A stretch of DNA of 64,000 nt from Harmothoe impar (taxonomy: Eukaryota; Annelida; Polychaeta; Phyllodocida; Polynoidae). Location of the stretch: contig OX381710.1 in NCBI GenBank assembly GCA_947462335.1, forward strand, positions 59,156,842-59,220,841. Direction: 5' to 3'. The notes under the pieces are model-generated. The model searched no databases and was not told the DNA's origin. It worked only from the letters and a program-made list of their open reading frames with translations. This document shows positions 36,042 to 46,819 of the stretch, piece after piece. The first letter of the stretch is position 1; the number at the start of each line of letters is the position of its first letter. The translations under genes and the position numbers were made by a program.

Positions 36042-36182
36042 ATCCTTCCTTAAAATAATTAACTCCGCTTAATGTCAAAATTTATCCTTCCTTAAATATA
36101 GAATTCATTTTAAGTGAAACCATCCTTCCTTAATTTTGAATATACCTGTCTATAGTATAGTTTTTCTATCCTTCCTTAATTT
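36042..36182 (-). repeat. Four spaced copies of TTAAGGAAGGAT
   Basis: On the minus strand TTAAGGAAGGAT occurs at about 36042, 36083, 36120 and 36170, spaced about 40-50 bp. The last abuts the terminal repeat and is a candidate polypurine primer; the others may be spare copies or binding sites. Confidence 0.6.
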
Positions 36183-39100
36183 TGGAAATTAACTAAACAA
36201 AATTGACCGAAAAACCTGTCTTGGCCTTCACCTGGCAGATATACCGCAACATATTACAAGCTAGATGCATATATCCGAAAAAGAGAGATCACTTTGGTGA
36301 TTATATAATTGCACATAGAGTCATCAACCAATTGTGTTTGTATATAGAACGGCTTGCAAGTTTACTGTGTCCTTGCACACATTACAAGGGCACACAACAG
36401 ACTTGTATTGCATTAAGCCTAAGACCCGGGTACATTGGGTAATTAACCTCTGATATAGCAAGGCAGACTCTGTATAGCGAGTCATATTACGAGGCCACTT
36501 CCAAATATAACAGAAGTTTGTTCTAATGACACGGCTGGTCATATGTGGACTCTTTGATTAATATTGTGCTTTGGATAAAATGCACAGAAAAGCACTATAG
36601 TGGCTTATCAGGCATTTTTAGAGATCTCTCAATCCAAAAATAAGCATCAACCAAATGTGAGAAGCGGTAAATGGTACCTGATCAGTCTACAGTGTCTGAT
36701 CAAAGTCCCTCTATCTGCTAGCTGATACCAGTCAGTTTTCAGGCATATATATGCATTAGTATGCAATTATGAGTTACATTTTAAAATGATTAGGGACACA
36801 CTCAGAAATCCCACATAATAAGAATTTCAACAAAGGAAGGTTCTTTATAGCGGAATCAATACTAAATGGACATAAGGGACTGGTTAGGGTTCTAAAAATT
36901 GACTAGGAACCTTATTTTATCTCTTGAATATTACTTTTAAGAAGAGCTAGAAGTTAGAAAGGGGAAATGTATGACTTTAAAATAAGTATGCATGGCTGTC
37001 ACCACCCTCTCTATTTTTACACAATATGATTATATCACAATATCACATTACATGCAATACATTGTCCATTGCTTAGTCTATATGGCAACAATCCAATCAA
37101 TGTTCATTGGTAAGTTATGGACTCCTGCACTGTTCATTGGTTATGAATATCACACTATAATTGTCATTCACTTGTCCATTATATTACTTAAGTTTGATTT
37201 GAAACATATTCATATGCATTACATTTTTTATGTTAATTCTTATAATAGCAATGTCAGTTCTGCTATAGGTCCTTGACTCCAATGTTAATGTACACATAGT
37301 TGATCATATTAGTCCAGCACCTAATGCTATAGTCTGCATATTGGTACAATAGACCGATCACTTATACTCCGTATGTTCCAGTCAATGAGGCTGTTAAATA
37401 ACACTGAGCCTTTTTGTGTCTATGCATCACAACAGCACAATGTCATAGATAGCACACTTCAAAATAGAGCTTCTTTATTCCTGGGGAAGCTGATTAGTCC
37501 TTAATATACAGCTATCTGGTCACCATGTGGGGACATGGTTCCTTGGGTCTACTGTTGAGGTACCGTTGCCCAGGGTGGTTACCCTGGTCAGCTGCGTGTC
37601 AGGCCTATGGGGACTGCGCCCACCCCATAGACATACGTTGACATACAGCACAACCTCCAGGCTGGCGTTAATGCTGTGGACACAACGAGCTATTATGCCT
37701 TGGCCATTCTTGTCATCAGGAGTGTCATCAGCACTATATTAAACATAGAAAATGGCATAATTAAATATATGTACAATAGACAAGAATCATGCTATGTAAT
37801 TACTAAGGGTGCCTTAACAGTAATTTACCTTGTGTAAAACAAACCTTTAAATATTACTGTAAGGTAAAGGTATTGATTAAACATTTTACATACAGTGTCA
37901 GATTATCATATTTACAACAGTTTTTTTGTGAGATCTAACTTTATTACCATTACTGGCCCAAAACTTAGTGTTTGAGGCTTTTTAACACTTTTTATACAAC
38001 GAATGCTGACAGTGATTTATGATAGTGAATAATAACAAAATTAAGTTTCTGACATATTGATAAATTTACAAAATTTGCGAATTCATATATTATTTTGCTT
38101 AATGATATTATTGTGTTTCACATTTTATGGTCTGGAAACTAAAGACCTAATTGGATATTTGATACATTTGATAATCTGATATATTTGATTTGTATCAAAT
38201 CTTTAAGTTCTTAAAAGTAAATGCAATTCTTAAAAATAGTGCATTCTATTAATCGTTTTAGTATTATAGTGCTCTAATAGGCATATTTCATAAAAAATGG
38301 CTCCACTGAGACTGTTGGATACCCTATATTTAGTTGTGACGCTATTACGTAGGCAGTTATTTGATATCTATAATACATTATGTGTGATTTGAAACAAAAC
38401 ACAACGCCGGTAAATTGATATTGGTAAAACATCCTTATGTACCTCTAAAAGTAGTTCAATTATTTCACAATGAACAAGGTTATATCAATTTAAGATCAAA
38501 GCTACGAAAATCAAATATGTGATGCCTTTTGTGCAAAACTTATCTCTGATAGTATATGTTTCATTAGAAATGTTAGTCTTCGGGAATTAGAATGTTGCAA
38601 CCATACAGCATGCTGCAAAATAACAATGCTTAACAATAACAAATGTGACCATATTCATTTAAAGTTGGTCTAACCCTTTATAAATGCAATCAATTGGTAA
38701 TAATTATTATTATATAACTAACTGCAAAGTTCAGGCTATCTGTAAACCTGGTTTTGAATAAATTGATGCTATGGTACGCAGACATAATTTAGATAAGGAT
38801 CTTTCATGACATAGTTATTTTTTTCCATAGTTTACACATTGCATATTGAACTGTTCTCATAGACGCATATTTGTAATGTGCCTGATATGTATGGGGAAAT
38901 GCTTATATTATTGATGTTGATAGGTTATGGGTCTGTTGATTGGTGGATTATGGTTTTGTCCAAATCAAAGATTTGGATGCCTAACTCCACGGTCTTTAAT
39001 ATCTTAGCTATGTAATGTAGACACCAGTACAGTGGATGCTTATACCAAATGCAAGAGGTCATGTCTATGCTCAGATTTTTATGTCTGAGAGATTGGTTCC

Positions 39101-41137
39101 CATAGCATGAAGGTCAAGAAACAGGGGTTTCTGCTCTATCCTATTGATTATTGATGCATTTAACAAAAATGAAAATATAAGGCGATAAGATTAATAGCTA
39201 TAATATTTAGCTTACTTTGTGCTGGTGACTGCCTAAAAATTAAACTGTAAAATGTCCTATGGCTGTTACTAGACTTTGGGCTGTTTGATATTTTGGGTTC
39301 AAAATCTACTCTCACACCAATTGTATGAGGCCTAAGATGACAAACACTAATCATAATATATGTATAATAACTAATTCACAACAGTGGCCACTAGCAGGGA
39401 GTGGATTACACACATGGACTTATGAGTCTTATTTCCACGCCTGGGATCGTACCGGAAAATAACGTCAATTACTAGGTAATCAAAACTCCTCTGTTATGAG
39501 CTAGCTATCGAGGTCACAACTCCTACCTGTTGGCTAAACGCCCCCACGAGATTAGCACCTGACATACTCAGTGATATCTTGGGTCTGGCAAAATGACAGA
39601 GAGATCTGGGAATGCGGTTTGCAGAATGCCGTTTGCGGCGGTAGACCACACAATTAATATTTTGTGATAAGATTTTCGATTTCTATCCGTCTAGCAGTAT
39701 GATACGTCAGCTGGCTAATTCTGATAACTGTCTGCTAATGGACGTGTCTGACGGTAGTACCTAGTTAACATATATTAATGTGGTTGAGGTGCCTGGCCGG
39801 ACACTCTCCCTTCGTGGTGGGTCAGTTCTGACTCCAGGGTGGTTCAAAAATATTTCATGATTTTACCCTATTTATTTGAGTTAAATAATTTTATGAAAAT
39901 AGGTAATTTGCTCTCCTCACTTTAAGAGCCAAGAATACCCTTGATGCCAAGACTCGATAAAAACAGGAGGTTCGACATACTTTAGGTCCTCTGAACTCAA
40001 AACAGAAGTGCTAGGTGGTGCCGTTTCACCATGACTCTTACCCCAATACGTCTGAATCCAGGCATATGTGGGTGCTACGGCCATTAAAGCTCCCAACTCT
40101 AGTTTACTCCTATCATATTGGAATTCTTTTGTATTTGTCATAATGGCCTGTCATAGGGTGTGTGAAGACTCCAAATCCAGAAATATAAACCGTGTAATTT
40201 TGTTTTTATTAGACTTTTTATAGGTATATATGTTGATGCTATTTCATGTTTTTTTATATTATGTTATGCCATTTTGTACAATTTGGTTTTACTGTGGCAG
40301 TTTCATAGAATGACATTGTGTTGGGTGCAGAGTGTTTTAGGTGCAGAGAAGTTAGCTCTACGTAATCTTCTTCTATCTATTGGAAATTTTTTTTTTTTAA
40401 TTTGAAAATTTATGATCACCTCTATGAGATTTAATAAATTTTTTTATAGAGATGAAATATGAAATTTAAAAATTCAAAAATCAAAAACATTAATAACTGG
40501 AATGTTCCCTATCCCTCTACTTGCATTCAGCTAGCATTCCCACAAGCAACTGGCTTCCATTACCATCCAAGCCCATCTAATACATTTTTTTTTATAAGTA
40601 TGAATATTAAAAACACATTAATTTTCCAAAAATATGTCCATCTGAAATAGCAACTTGCTACACATTATTTCCATTTAACTAAACCATTATAATAACACAT
40701 TATGTATTTACTCAAATTCAATTTCCACATTATGGTAGATATGGCTTTCCATAGCTCTAGGGGCATGGGTGGTCTGATACAGTGTGTTATGGTGTGGGGA
40801 GGTATTCTGTTACGACCTCTGGACTCCTGGCTGATTAGGGCTCCGCTGTTATAGATCTAAATGTGTGTGTGGATTCATATTGTTTATACTGCACATGTTA
40901 CTCTAAATCTAACTGAGAGATCCACACTATGGCTTATTTAAAAGTGTAAAGGCTTTCATTTATAATACATGTATAGATAATCTATTTACAGTGACATGCC
41001 AAACAAACCTAGTTTCCCTATTTGGAATGAGAGGGTTCTATTATTTTATTTCTGTCACTTGGGCTTCTGCTATTGTTATTGTGGGACCTATGCTGAAATG
41101 AGGGCACTGGTGTGTTCCCAATGTTACACATACTAAT
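36183..41137. other. Element D interior, mostly non-coding
   Basis: About 5 kb where a pol gene would be expected on the minus strand, but no long frame exists. Three GC-richer islands read openly on the minus strand: 40141-39917 (74 codons), about 39650-39480 and 37737-37525. The first has an ATG and the last follows an acceptor-like TTTAATATAG. They could be exons or decayed coding sequence; I cannot assign them. A plus-strand frame at 36203-36442 is also unassigned. Confidence 0.4.
39917..40141 (-). CDS. Short ORF in element D, unknown
   Basis: A 74-codon frame with ATG at 40141 and stop at 39917-39919, rich in Trp, Tyr and Pro, and GC-richer than its surroundings. It lies about 1 kb downstream of the large ORF in the same orientation. 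It has no recognisable motif and could be a spliced exon or a chance frame. Confidence 0.25.
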   Translation of the reverse strand: MTNTKEFQYDRSKLELGALMAVAPTYAWIQTYWGKSHGETAPPSTSVLSSEDLKYVEPPVFIESWHQGYSWLLK

Positions 41138-42874
41138 TTAAATGCCCTTCTTTTTGAACTTATTGCCTCTGCTACGATACAGAGTCATGTTTTGGTGTGA
41201 TAGCTTATTTCTGTTTTTGACAAAAGGACTTTCTCTCCAATTATGAGAGGTCTTTCTCTTGGGTTTCTTACCACCTATATATTTGAATTTTACCCTAGGC
41301 TTTTTCTTTTGCTTTGGCCTTCTGTATTGCATGTCATATGCCCTGCATAATGTTAACACAGAACTGTGGACCCTTTGTACAAGTGGACAGGAGGAGTTAG
41401 GTATGGGGCCTTCAGTATGGGGAATGGGCTTTGCTTGTGAATGTAATTGTAAAGGCTTCCCTGGTGGGTCTGGTTTTATGGTTAAAGGCTGTTGGCCTGG
41501 TGGTCCTGGTTGTAGGTTTAATGGTTCTAGTGGTGGTGGGTCTGGATGTAGGGGTGGCTGTGGGTCTAAAGGTTCTAGGGGTGGTGGGTCTGGCTGTAGG
41601 TGTGGCTGTGGGTCTAGGGGTGTTGGGTCTGGCTGTATGTCTAAGGGTTCTATGTGTGGTGGCTGTGGATGTAGCTGTGTTTGTGGATCTAAAGGTTGTA
41701 GGGGTAGTGGGTCTGACTGTTGGTCTAAGGGGTCTAAGGGGTCTAAGGGTAGTGGGTCTGGCTGTGGGTCTAACGGTTTGTGGAATGATGGGGCTGGCTC
41801 TGGACCTAAAGGCTCTAGGTTTAGTGCTTCAGGTTGGGGGTCTATAGGTTCTTGGTTTTGTGGTTCTGCTGGTGGGCTCAAAGGCTCTAGGTGTAGTGGG
41901 GTTGTGTATTTTGAATCTGTTTCCCAATTGCCTGTCTCTGAAAAATCTACAGGTATTTCACAATCATTTGTATCTGAGGACTCTGAACATGTTTCCCAAT
42001 CATTTGAGTCAAATCCATCCTCTGTATTTGAATAGCTGCCCCACTCTTGTGATACATATGGTACCTCTAACACCTCTGGTTTCAATATACATGTGTGATA
42101 GTCTAATACTACAGGTTTAGTTGTGCATGGGGACTGGTTTGTTTTTGTTTGAGAGAACTCACTGACCCTGTCTGTTTTACATAGATAGGCTGTACTGCCG
42201 TCCTGACCTTTATTATAACTATGTGCGTGTGTTTTAATAGTTGTAGGGTAGGAGGTTTCACAGGGCTCCAGTGGTATCCGATGGGATATTTTGTTTTCGG
42301 ATAAGGCAGGCAATGAGTGGTGTGTTGGTGTAGGTTGGGCTGTGTGTGCCTCCTGGTCTATATTGTAATTGGGGGACACAGCGGGACTTTCTCTATAGGG
42401 TAGGTTGTGTGTATGTGTATTGGTGGGTTGGGTAACAATGCTGTTTACACCTTGCAAATAAACCTGGTATTCTTTAAAGCAAATCAAAGACAAATCTAAA
42501 AACTCATATATACTTCTTCTAATTAATTCATTTCTGGCGTTGTCCATGCAATTGTCCTGATAACCCAGTTCACTGCTCTTGGGCTTTTCAGAGGTAATGC
42601 ACACATTCTCATAGGCATTCATCAATAGGAGAAATGCATTATCAAAAACCGTATCCTGGTTAGCAAATTGGTAATCAATAATATCTTCAGGCAGCTCACG
42701 TAGATAATTAATAAATGTTGTTTCCTCATCTAAATGATCTAAACCTGGTAATATTCGTATCAAACTTTCACTAGTAATTTGAAATTGGTAGAACAGTTCG
42801 ATTTTCTCTTCTAAGGCACACACGTCCATACTTTTAGTTTTTGAAAATTCTGATTCATGGATCCATGAACACAT
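41138..42874 (-). CDS. Gag-like ORF of element D, unknown family (578 codons)
   Basis: The only long frame in element D. Residues 1-150 are acidic and helical. Residues 150-325 are Ser/Thr/Asn-rich. About 325-490 are a proline-rich tract of degenerate repeats around Pro-Leu-Asp-Pro-Gln-Pro-Asp-Pro and Pro-Leu-Glu-Pro. The last 75 residues are strongly basic (Lys-Lys-Lys, Gly-Gly-Lys-Lys, Arg-Gly-Asn-Lys). Helical head, flexible middle and basic tail match a nucleic-acid-binding capsid-type layout, but no zinc knuckle or known domain is seen, so Gag-like is inference. A second ATG at codon 15 is an alternative start. The TATA box at 43374-43365 is upstream on the same strand. The Gly/Cys-rich frame on the opposite strand (41259-42035) is a by-product of the proline repeats. 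Confidence 0.65.
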   Translation of the reverse strand: MCSWIHESEFSKTKSMDVCALEEKIELFYQFQITSESLIRILPGLDHLDEETTFINYLRELPEDIIDYQFANQDTVFDNAFLLLMNAYENVCITSEKPKSSELGYQDNCMDNARNELIRRSIYEFLDLSLICFKEYQVYLQGVNSIVTQPTNTHTHNLPYRESPAVSPNYNIDQEAHTAQPTPTHHSLPALSENKISHRIPLEPCETSYPTTIKTHAHSYNKGQDGSTAYLCKTDRVSEFSQTKTNQSPCTTKPVVLDYHTCILKPEVLEVPYVSQEWGSYSNTEDGFDSNDWETCSESSDTNDCEIPVDFSETGNWETDSKYTTPLHLEPLSPPAEPQNQEPIDPQPEALNLEPLGPEPAPSFHKPLDPQPDPLPLDPLDPLDQQSDPLPLQPLDPQTQLHPQPPHIEPLDIQPDPTPLDPQPHLQPDPPPLEPLDPQPPLHPDPPPLEPLNLQPGPPGQQPLTIKPDPPGKPLQLHSQAKPIPHTEGPIPNSSCPLVQRVHSSVLTLCRAYDMQYRRPKQKKKPRVKFKYIGGKKPKRKTSHNWRESPFVKNRNKLSHQNMTLYRSRGNKFKKKGI

Positions 42875-43364
42875 TATAGTAAACAGTTGTTATTGTCAGA
42901 TTGTTAGATGTTACTACTTTTTCCGTATACATATAACCTGCCTCTAACTAATGGGGTACAAGTGTTATATTAAGGCTCAAATATTGTCCAATTCTGAAAT
43001 AAATATGGCTGTTAGTAAGTGCAATACATGTATAAGTATACTTAACTTAATGATGCTGCCTCCATGGCATAACTGTATATACAGCATGTAGCCCCCGAGT
43101 GACTCATAGATGTGGTGTCAGGCTGCATCACACGGCTGGTGCTGGGTAGTGGCCCGGTGGTGGTGGTGAGGCCTTATCTCCCATGGTAGTGTTCAGTGTT
43201 GCTGATCCGTGTGGACATTTCTTAGCAGAATATCCATATAAAATAGTTCTTTCCATATGCACTCCTTATTGTGAAAGGACAAGTATCTTGAAGGTTCTCC
43301 ACCAAATGTCAAGTCTTTGACATGGGTAAAAGAATCAACAAAACACTGAAACATAGTTCTTCAT

Positions 43365-43374
43365 CTTTTATATA
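43365..43374 (-). promoter_or_regulatory. TATA box upstream of the element D ORF
   Basis: TATATAAAAG on the minus strand lies 491 bases before the ATG at 42874 and inside element D. It lies outside the 118-bp repeat, which would be unusual for an LTR retroelement promoter. Confidence 0.4.
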
Positions 43375-43684
43375 CTTTGGCGCATAGTAATGACATGTCT
43401 ATATGTGAGAGTGGTGACAGTATAGAGGGGAGCTATCTGGAGGTGTTATCTCTGGGCTGGAGGGCCGCACTCTGACAGTCGGTCCTGCATGCATGATATT
43501 TATATCTACATGGATCATAGGACATGCGCATGGAGGGCATGGATACATGTCCATGGAGATATGTTAATTAGCTGATGGGAGCTGCGTTCCCATGCATTCC
43601 AATAGTCTGGTTCTATGCGTGGGACAACTATTTGTATAGACTATGGATAGGGGTTAAATGAGTGTTCTGAGCTGCTCGGTGGGA

Positions 43685-43802
43685 AAGTATGGTCACAGGA
43701 AGGTGTTAGTTCCGGTCACACGATGAGAATGGTATCTAGTCCATAATCTAGGTCCTGAAGGATTTGGGATGTCTTATATTATTATAAACTATACTATTGA
43801 CA
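43685..43802 (-). repeat. Element D terminal direct repeat, right (5' on the minus strand)
   Basis: 118 bp, the partner of 35922-36039. At 43802 it meets the BEL LTR, 13 bases before that LTR's TATA box. Confidence 0.85.
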
Positions 43803-44273
43803 CATGTCTGTGGCCTATAAAAGGCAGTGCTGTGGAGGTGGTGAAATCAGTAGCTACCGGACCACCATGGGGAGCAGACCTGTGTCAGAGTGCTCCAGGA
43901 TTACCCCACCTGTATACATTGGACTATATTGAATTGCTGAAGCTGGACTTTGTACCTGAGGACTATAGGAGACAATAGTCCTTGTACAGTTAAAGTTGGA
44001 GTTATACACAGTTCCATTTACACTCACCAAAGGACTTGCAAAGACATTATAAGGAGTGTATGGGCTCTATGTGTGCTACTGTGTCAAACCATAGGAAATA
44101 AGTATCTACCCAAGAGATCTCCTGTGGCTATTCTATGTGATTGCAGGACATTCATCAACTCTGTAAGAGTACTCATGCACCTGTAACTGCTCTCATGTGG
44201 AAAAGGTAATAAACAGTAGCAAGTCAACTTCTGTCACAATACTTTGTCTCAATCATTGGCTTTGGCCACTACA
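43803..44273 (+). repeat. BEL left LTR, 3' part
   Basis: It matches 50613-51080 with a few substitutions and small indels. It carries TATAAAAGG at 43816-43824 and AATAAA at 44208-44213, the usual LTR start and polyadenylation signals, and ends CACTACA. Confidence 0.92.
43816..43824 (+). promoter_or_regulatory. BEL LTR TATA box
   Basis: TATAAAAGG, repeated at 50628-50636 in the right LTR. Element D has separated it from the upstream half of the LTR, so enhancer input from that half is lost or replaced by element D. Confidence 0.7.
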
Positions 44274-44275
44274 TT

Positions 44276-44292
44276 TGGTACAAAGAATAGTC
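44276..44292 (+). promoter_or_regulatory. Candidate BEL primer-binding site
   Basis: TGGTACAAAGAATAGTC starts two bases after the left LTR. TGG at this place is expected for pairing with the CCA end of a tRNA. The matching tRNA cannot be named with confidence. Confidence 0.5.
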
Positions 44293-44335
44293 TACAAGAA
44301 CCAGGATATTCAGCAAGTACACCAAGTAAGTCATC

Positions 44336-46819
44336 ATGTCACATACAAGTTCAAGGCAAAGAGAACCAAGCAAGATGCTGGACCCTCATAGTGCCAATAC
44401 TGAGAAACTGTTGGCACTACGCCGTTCAAGAGGTGGTTATGCTGGTCACCTGACCAAAAAGACTAACATGCTGATACAACTGATGCAATGTGACGCCGGT
44501 CTACCTGAACTTCAAGTTGCAGCTGAGAAGATGACATCTGCATTTAAGGACTTATATTCAGTGCACCATGACTTCATGGATTTAGTGCTGGACATTCAAC
44601 CTGATAGGGCCACTGATGAAGAGGCCTGGTATCAACAACTTGAAGACAGGTTTCAAGGTGCACAAAGACAATATATCTGTCTTCAGGAACAGCATAGCCT
44701 GCAGGAGAGTGTTAAACCTGAGGATAGTGTGTCACAGGGTGGCTCTGGTGCCACATCCAGGGCGTCGCGGGCATCAAGTACCAGAACCAAGGCAGTCGCG
44801 AAACGGGCTGCCCTTGAAGTCAAGGCTAGAGCTCTCCAGGAGCTGCAAGAGCTTGAGCTCACCCAGCTACAACTGCACCAGGAAGCCGAACGTCAGCACG
44901 AAGAAGCTGAACGTCAGCGCAGAGAAGCCGAACGTCAGCGCCAAGAGGCCGAACGTCAGAGGCAGGAGGAAGCTGAACGTCAACGCAGAGAAGCTACACA
45001 TCATCAGAGGGAAAAGCAGCAAAGGCTAGAGCTTGAAAAGAAGAAACTGGAGCTACGCCGTCAGCAGCTACAAATACAGACTGAACTTGCTGCTGCAGCA
45101 GCAGAAGAAGAGGTCCTGACCAAGAGTGTTCATAATCCTGAGTATGTGTATAAAGGTTCAAAGGTCAGTCAAACGTTTGTTGATAACTGTTCAAATGTTA
45201 ACTTTGATTCTGTTTATGATAATGTTGTAGCTAGAGAAGATACTGATGTAAAGTTGCAATACGGGGAGATGCTTGATTCAACTATTGCCAGTAGGGCCTA
45301 CCGTCATCTGGGGGGTCCCATAAGTGCTAGTACTGCCCAAAAGACCAACAAACCTACAACCTTTAGCTCAGACAACAAAGGATCACAGGGTGTGGGAAAG
45401 TCAATGCTCAACCCATTTGCACCTGAGTGGACAGGATCACCAATAATAGAGAATGCTGATAAAAGGTCAGATGAGACATTCACCATTGGACAAGTAGCTA
45501 AGCTCATGGAGCTAGTTAAATCACCACAAGCTCCAGTAACCATAAAGCAACCGTCTGAACCAGTTTTGAAGGGTCTTAGTGAAACTTTAGGTGAAATCCA
45601 GGAGAGGAGTCAGTCAGCTTTAGAATCTCAGATGATGACTCAACGCCAAATGCTCAATGTCATTCGCCTTCCGAAGACTAGCCTGACAACCTTTGATGGG
45701 GATCCTTTGAAGTATTGGACATTCATGAATGCCTTTGACAGCTGTGTTGATAAGACTGATGTTGAGGATATTGATAGACTTAATAGGCTGTTAGAGTACT
45801 GTACAGGCAAGGCATTAAAGGTGATACAGCCATGTGCATTGATGACCGCAACAGAAGGTTACAAGAAAGCAAGATATCTGTTGAAACAAAGATTTGGCAA
45901 TGACTTTGTAATCTCGAAGGCATGTATCTCTAAGATAACTGAAGGCCCAGCAGTGAAGCCAAATGATGGTGAAGCCCTTCAGGACTTTACTGATGATGTC
46001 AGGGGCTGTTTGGAGACACTGCGTGCTATGAATAAGCTTAAAGAAGTAGACTCACAGGACCGAATGGTGAAGATCCTCCTGACAAGGTTGCCCATGTATC
46101 TTCAAACCCAATGGCACAAGGAGGCATATAAGGCCCGTGAGAGATTTGGAGAATATCCAAACTTTGATGAGTTTCTAAAATTCCTTGAGATGGCAGCCGG
46201 AGAGGCCAATGACCCAGTATTTGGGAATGTAGGGTCAGCCCCCAAGGAAGCAAAGCCTAAGCCTTCCATACCCAAGAAGAAGGGATCAAGCTTTAATGTA
46301 AAGGTTACTGATAAGTCTAGCCCAAGCTCAAATCAAGACACGAAGCTCAAGCCCACTGATGCACCACAGAAGGACAAGCCCAAGAGCTACAAGTGTCGCA
46401 TGTGTGATGCTGATGGTCACACAGTGAGTGGATGTGAGAAGTTTAAGAAGATGCCCCTGGAAAAGAGACGGGAGGTGGCAAAAGAAAAGAGACTGTGTTT
46501 CAATTGTCTTGACTACAGCAATCATACATCTAAAGAATGTAGAAGACCCAGAGGCTGTCAAGAGAAGGATTGTAAGGGGAAACACGCAACATTGCTGCAT
46601 CAACCATTGAAAGTCTCCGAGCCTGAGTCTGCAAAGGACAGAGAACAGAATGAGGAGCAGAAGTCCCCAAACTGGACGTGGGGCAGACATTGGCTGGAAG
46701 TCTCCCACAGATGTCTCAAGATGACAAAAGAGTTTTGGATGTCTGGAATGAGTCCATCATACTCAAAGATCAACATTATGAGATGGACATACCCTTTAAG
46801 GTCACACCACCAGCACTGA
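44336..46819 (+). CDS. BEL/Pao Gag polyprotein
   Basis: An 827-codon frame from the first ATG after the LTR. Residues about 170-260 are a charged coiled coil of Ala-Glu-Arg-Gln repeats. About 445-625 match the Gag domain of Pao elements (DUF1759 type: Phe-Asp-Gly-Asp-Pro-Leu-Lys-Tyr-Trp and Arg-Phe-Gly-Asn). About 687-760 carry zinc knuckles of the Cys-x2-Cys-x4-His-x4/5-Cys kind and a following Cys/His cluster. The protein would form virus-like particles in the cytoplasm. The last 40 or so codons run out of frame into pol; the true junction needs a frame change near 46670. An aspartic protease domain normally follows the knuckles but is absent, which points to a deletion of several hundred bases. 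Confidence 0.88.
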   Translation: MSHTSSRQREPSKMLDPHSANTEKLLALRRSRGGYAGHLTKKTNMLIQLMQCDAGLPELQVAAEKMTSAFKDLYSVHHDFMDLVLDIQPDRATDEEAWYQQLEDRFQGAQRQYICLQEQHSLQESVKPEDSVSQGGSGATSRASRASSTRTKAVAKRAALEVKARALQELQELELTQLQLHQEAERQHEEAERQRREAERQRQEAERQRQEEAERQRREATHHQREKQQRLELEKKKLELRRQQLQIQTELAAAAAEEEVLTKSVHNPEYVYKGSKVSQTFVDNCSNVNFDSVYDNVVAREDTDVKLQYGEMLDSTIASRAYRHLGGPISASTAQKTNKPTTFSSDNKGSQGVGKSMLNPFAPEWTGSPIIENADKRSDETFTIGQVAKLMELVKSPQAPVTIKQPSEPVLKGLSETLGEIQERSQSALESQMMTQRQMLNVIRLPKTSLTTFDGDPLKYWTFMNAFDSCVDKTDVEDIDRLNRLLEYCTGKALKVIQPCALMTATEGYKKARYLLKQRFGNDFVISKACISKITEGPAVKPNDGEALQDFTDDVRGCLETLRAMNKLKEVDSQDRMVKILLTRLPMYLQTQWHKEAYKARERFGEYPNFDEFLKFLEMAAGEANDPVFGNVGSAPKEAKPKPSIPKKKGSSFNVKVTDKSSPSSNQDTKLKPTDAPQKDKPKSYKCRMCDADGHTVSGCEKFKKMPLEKRREVAKEKRLCFNCLDYSNHTSKECRRPRGCQEKDCKGKHATLLHQPLKVSEPESAKDREQNEEQKSPNWTWGRHWLEVSHRCLKMTKEFWMSGMSPSYSKINIMRWTYPLRSHHQH

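Larger units (their letters stand above)
35921..43802 (-). mobile_element. Element D: 7.9-kb insertion with 118-bp terminal direct repeats
   Basis: It is defined by comparison with the intact right LTR, which runs straight from GAGTCTGACA to CATGTCTG with four intervening bases. Both ends carry the same 118-bp repeat. On the minus strand the repeat starts TGTCAATAG and the sequence just before its downstream copy is purine-rich (AAGGAAGGATAT), as a retroelement polypurine tract would be. The one long ORF also lies on the minus strand, 0.8 kb after the upstream repeat, where gag would be. No reverse transcriptase, integrase, transposase or tyrosine recombinase is visible. The element is very AT-rich. 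It is probably a non-autonomous LTR-type element of unknown family; a DNA element with direct repeats remains possible. Confidence 0.7.

Noticed and set aside
41259..42035. Gly/Cys/Ser-rich plus-strand frame
   Set aside because: Antisense shadow of the proline-repeat part of the element D ORF. The minus-strand frame is longer, has a non-repetitive head and basic tail, and a TATA box.
35922..43802. Element D as a DIRS or Penelope element
   Set aside because: No tyrosine recombinase, reverse transcriptase or GIY-YIG frame is visible, and the repeats are simple direct repeats.
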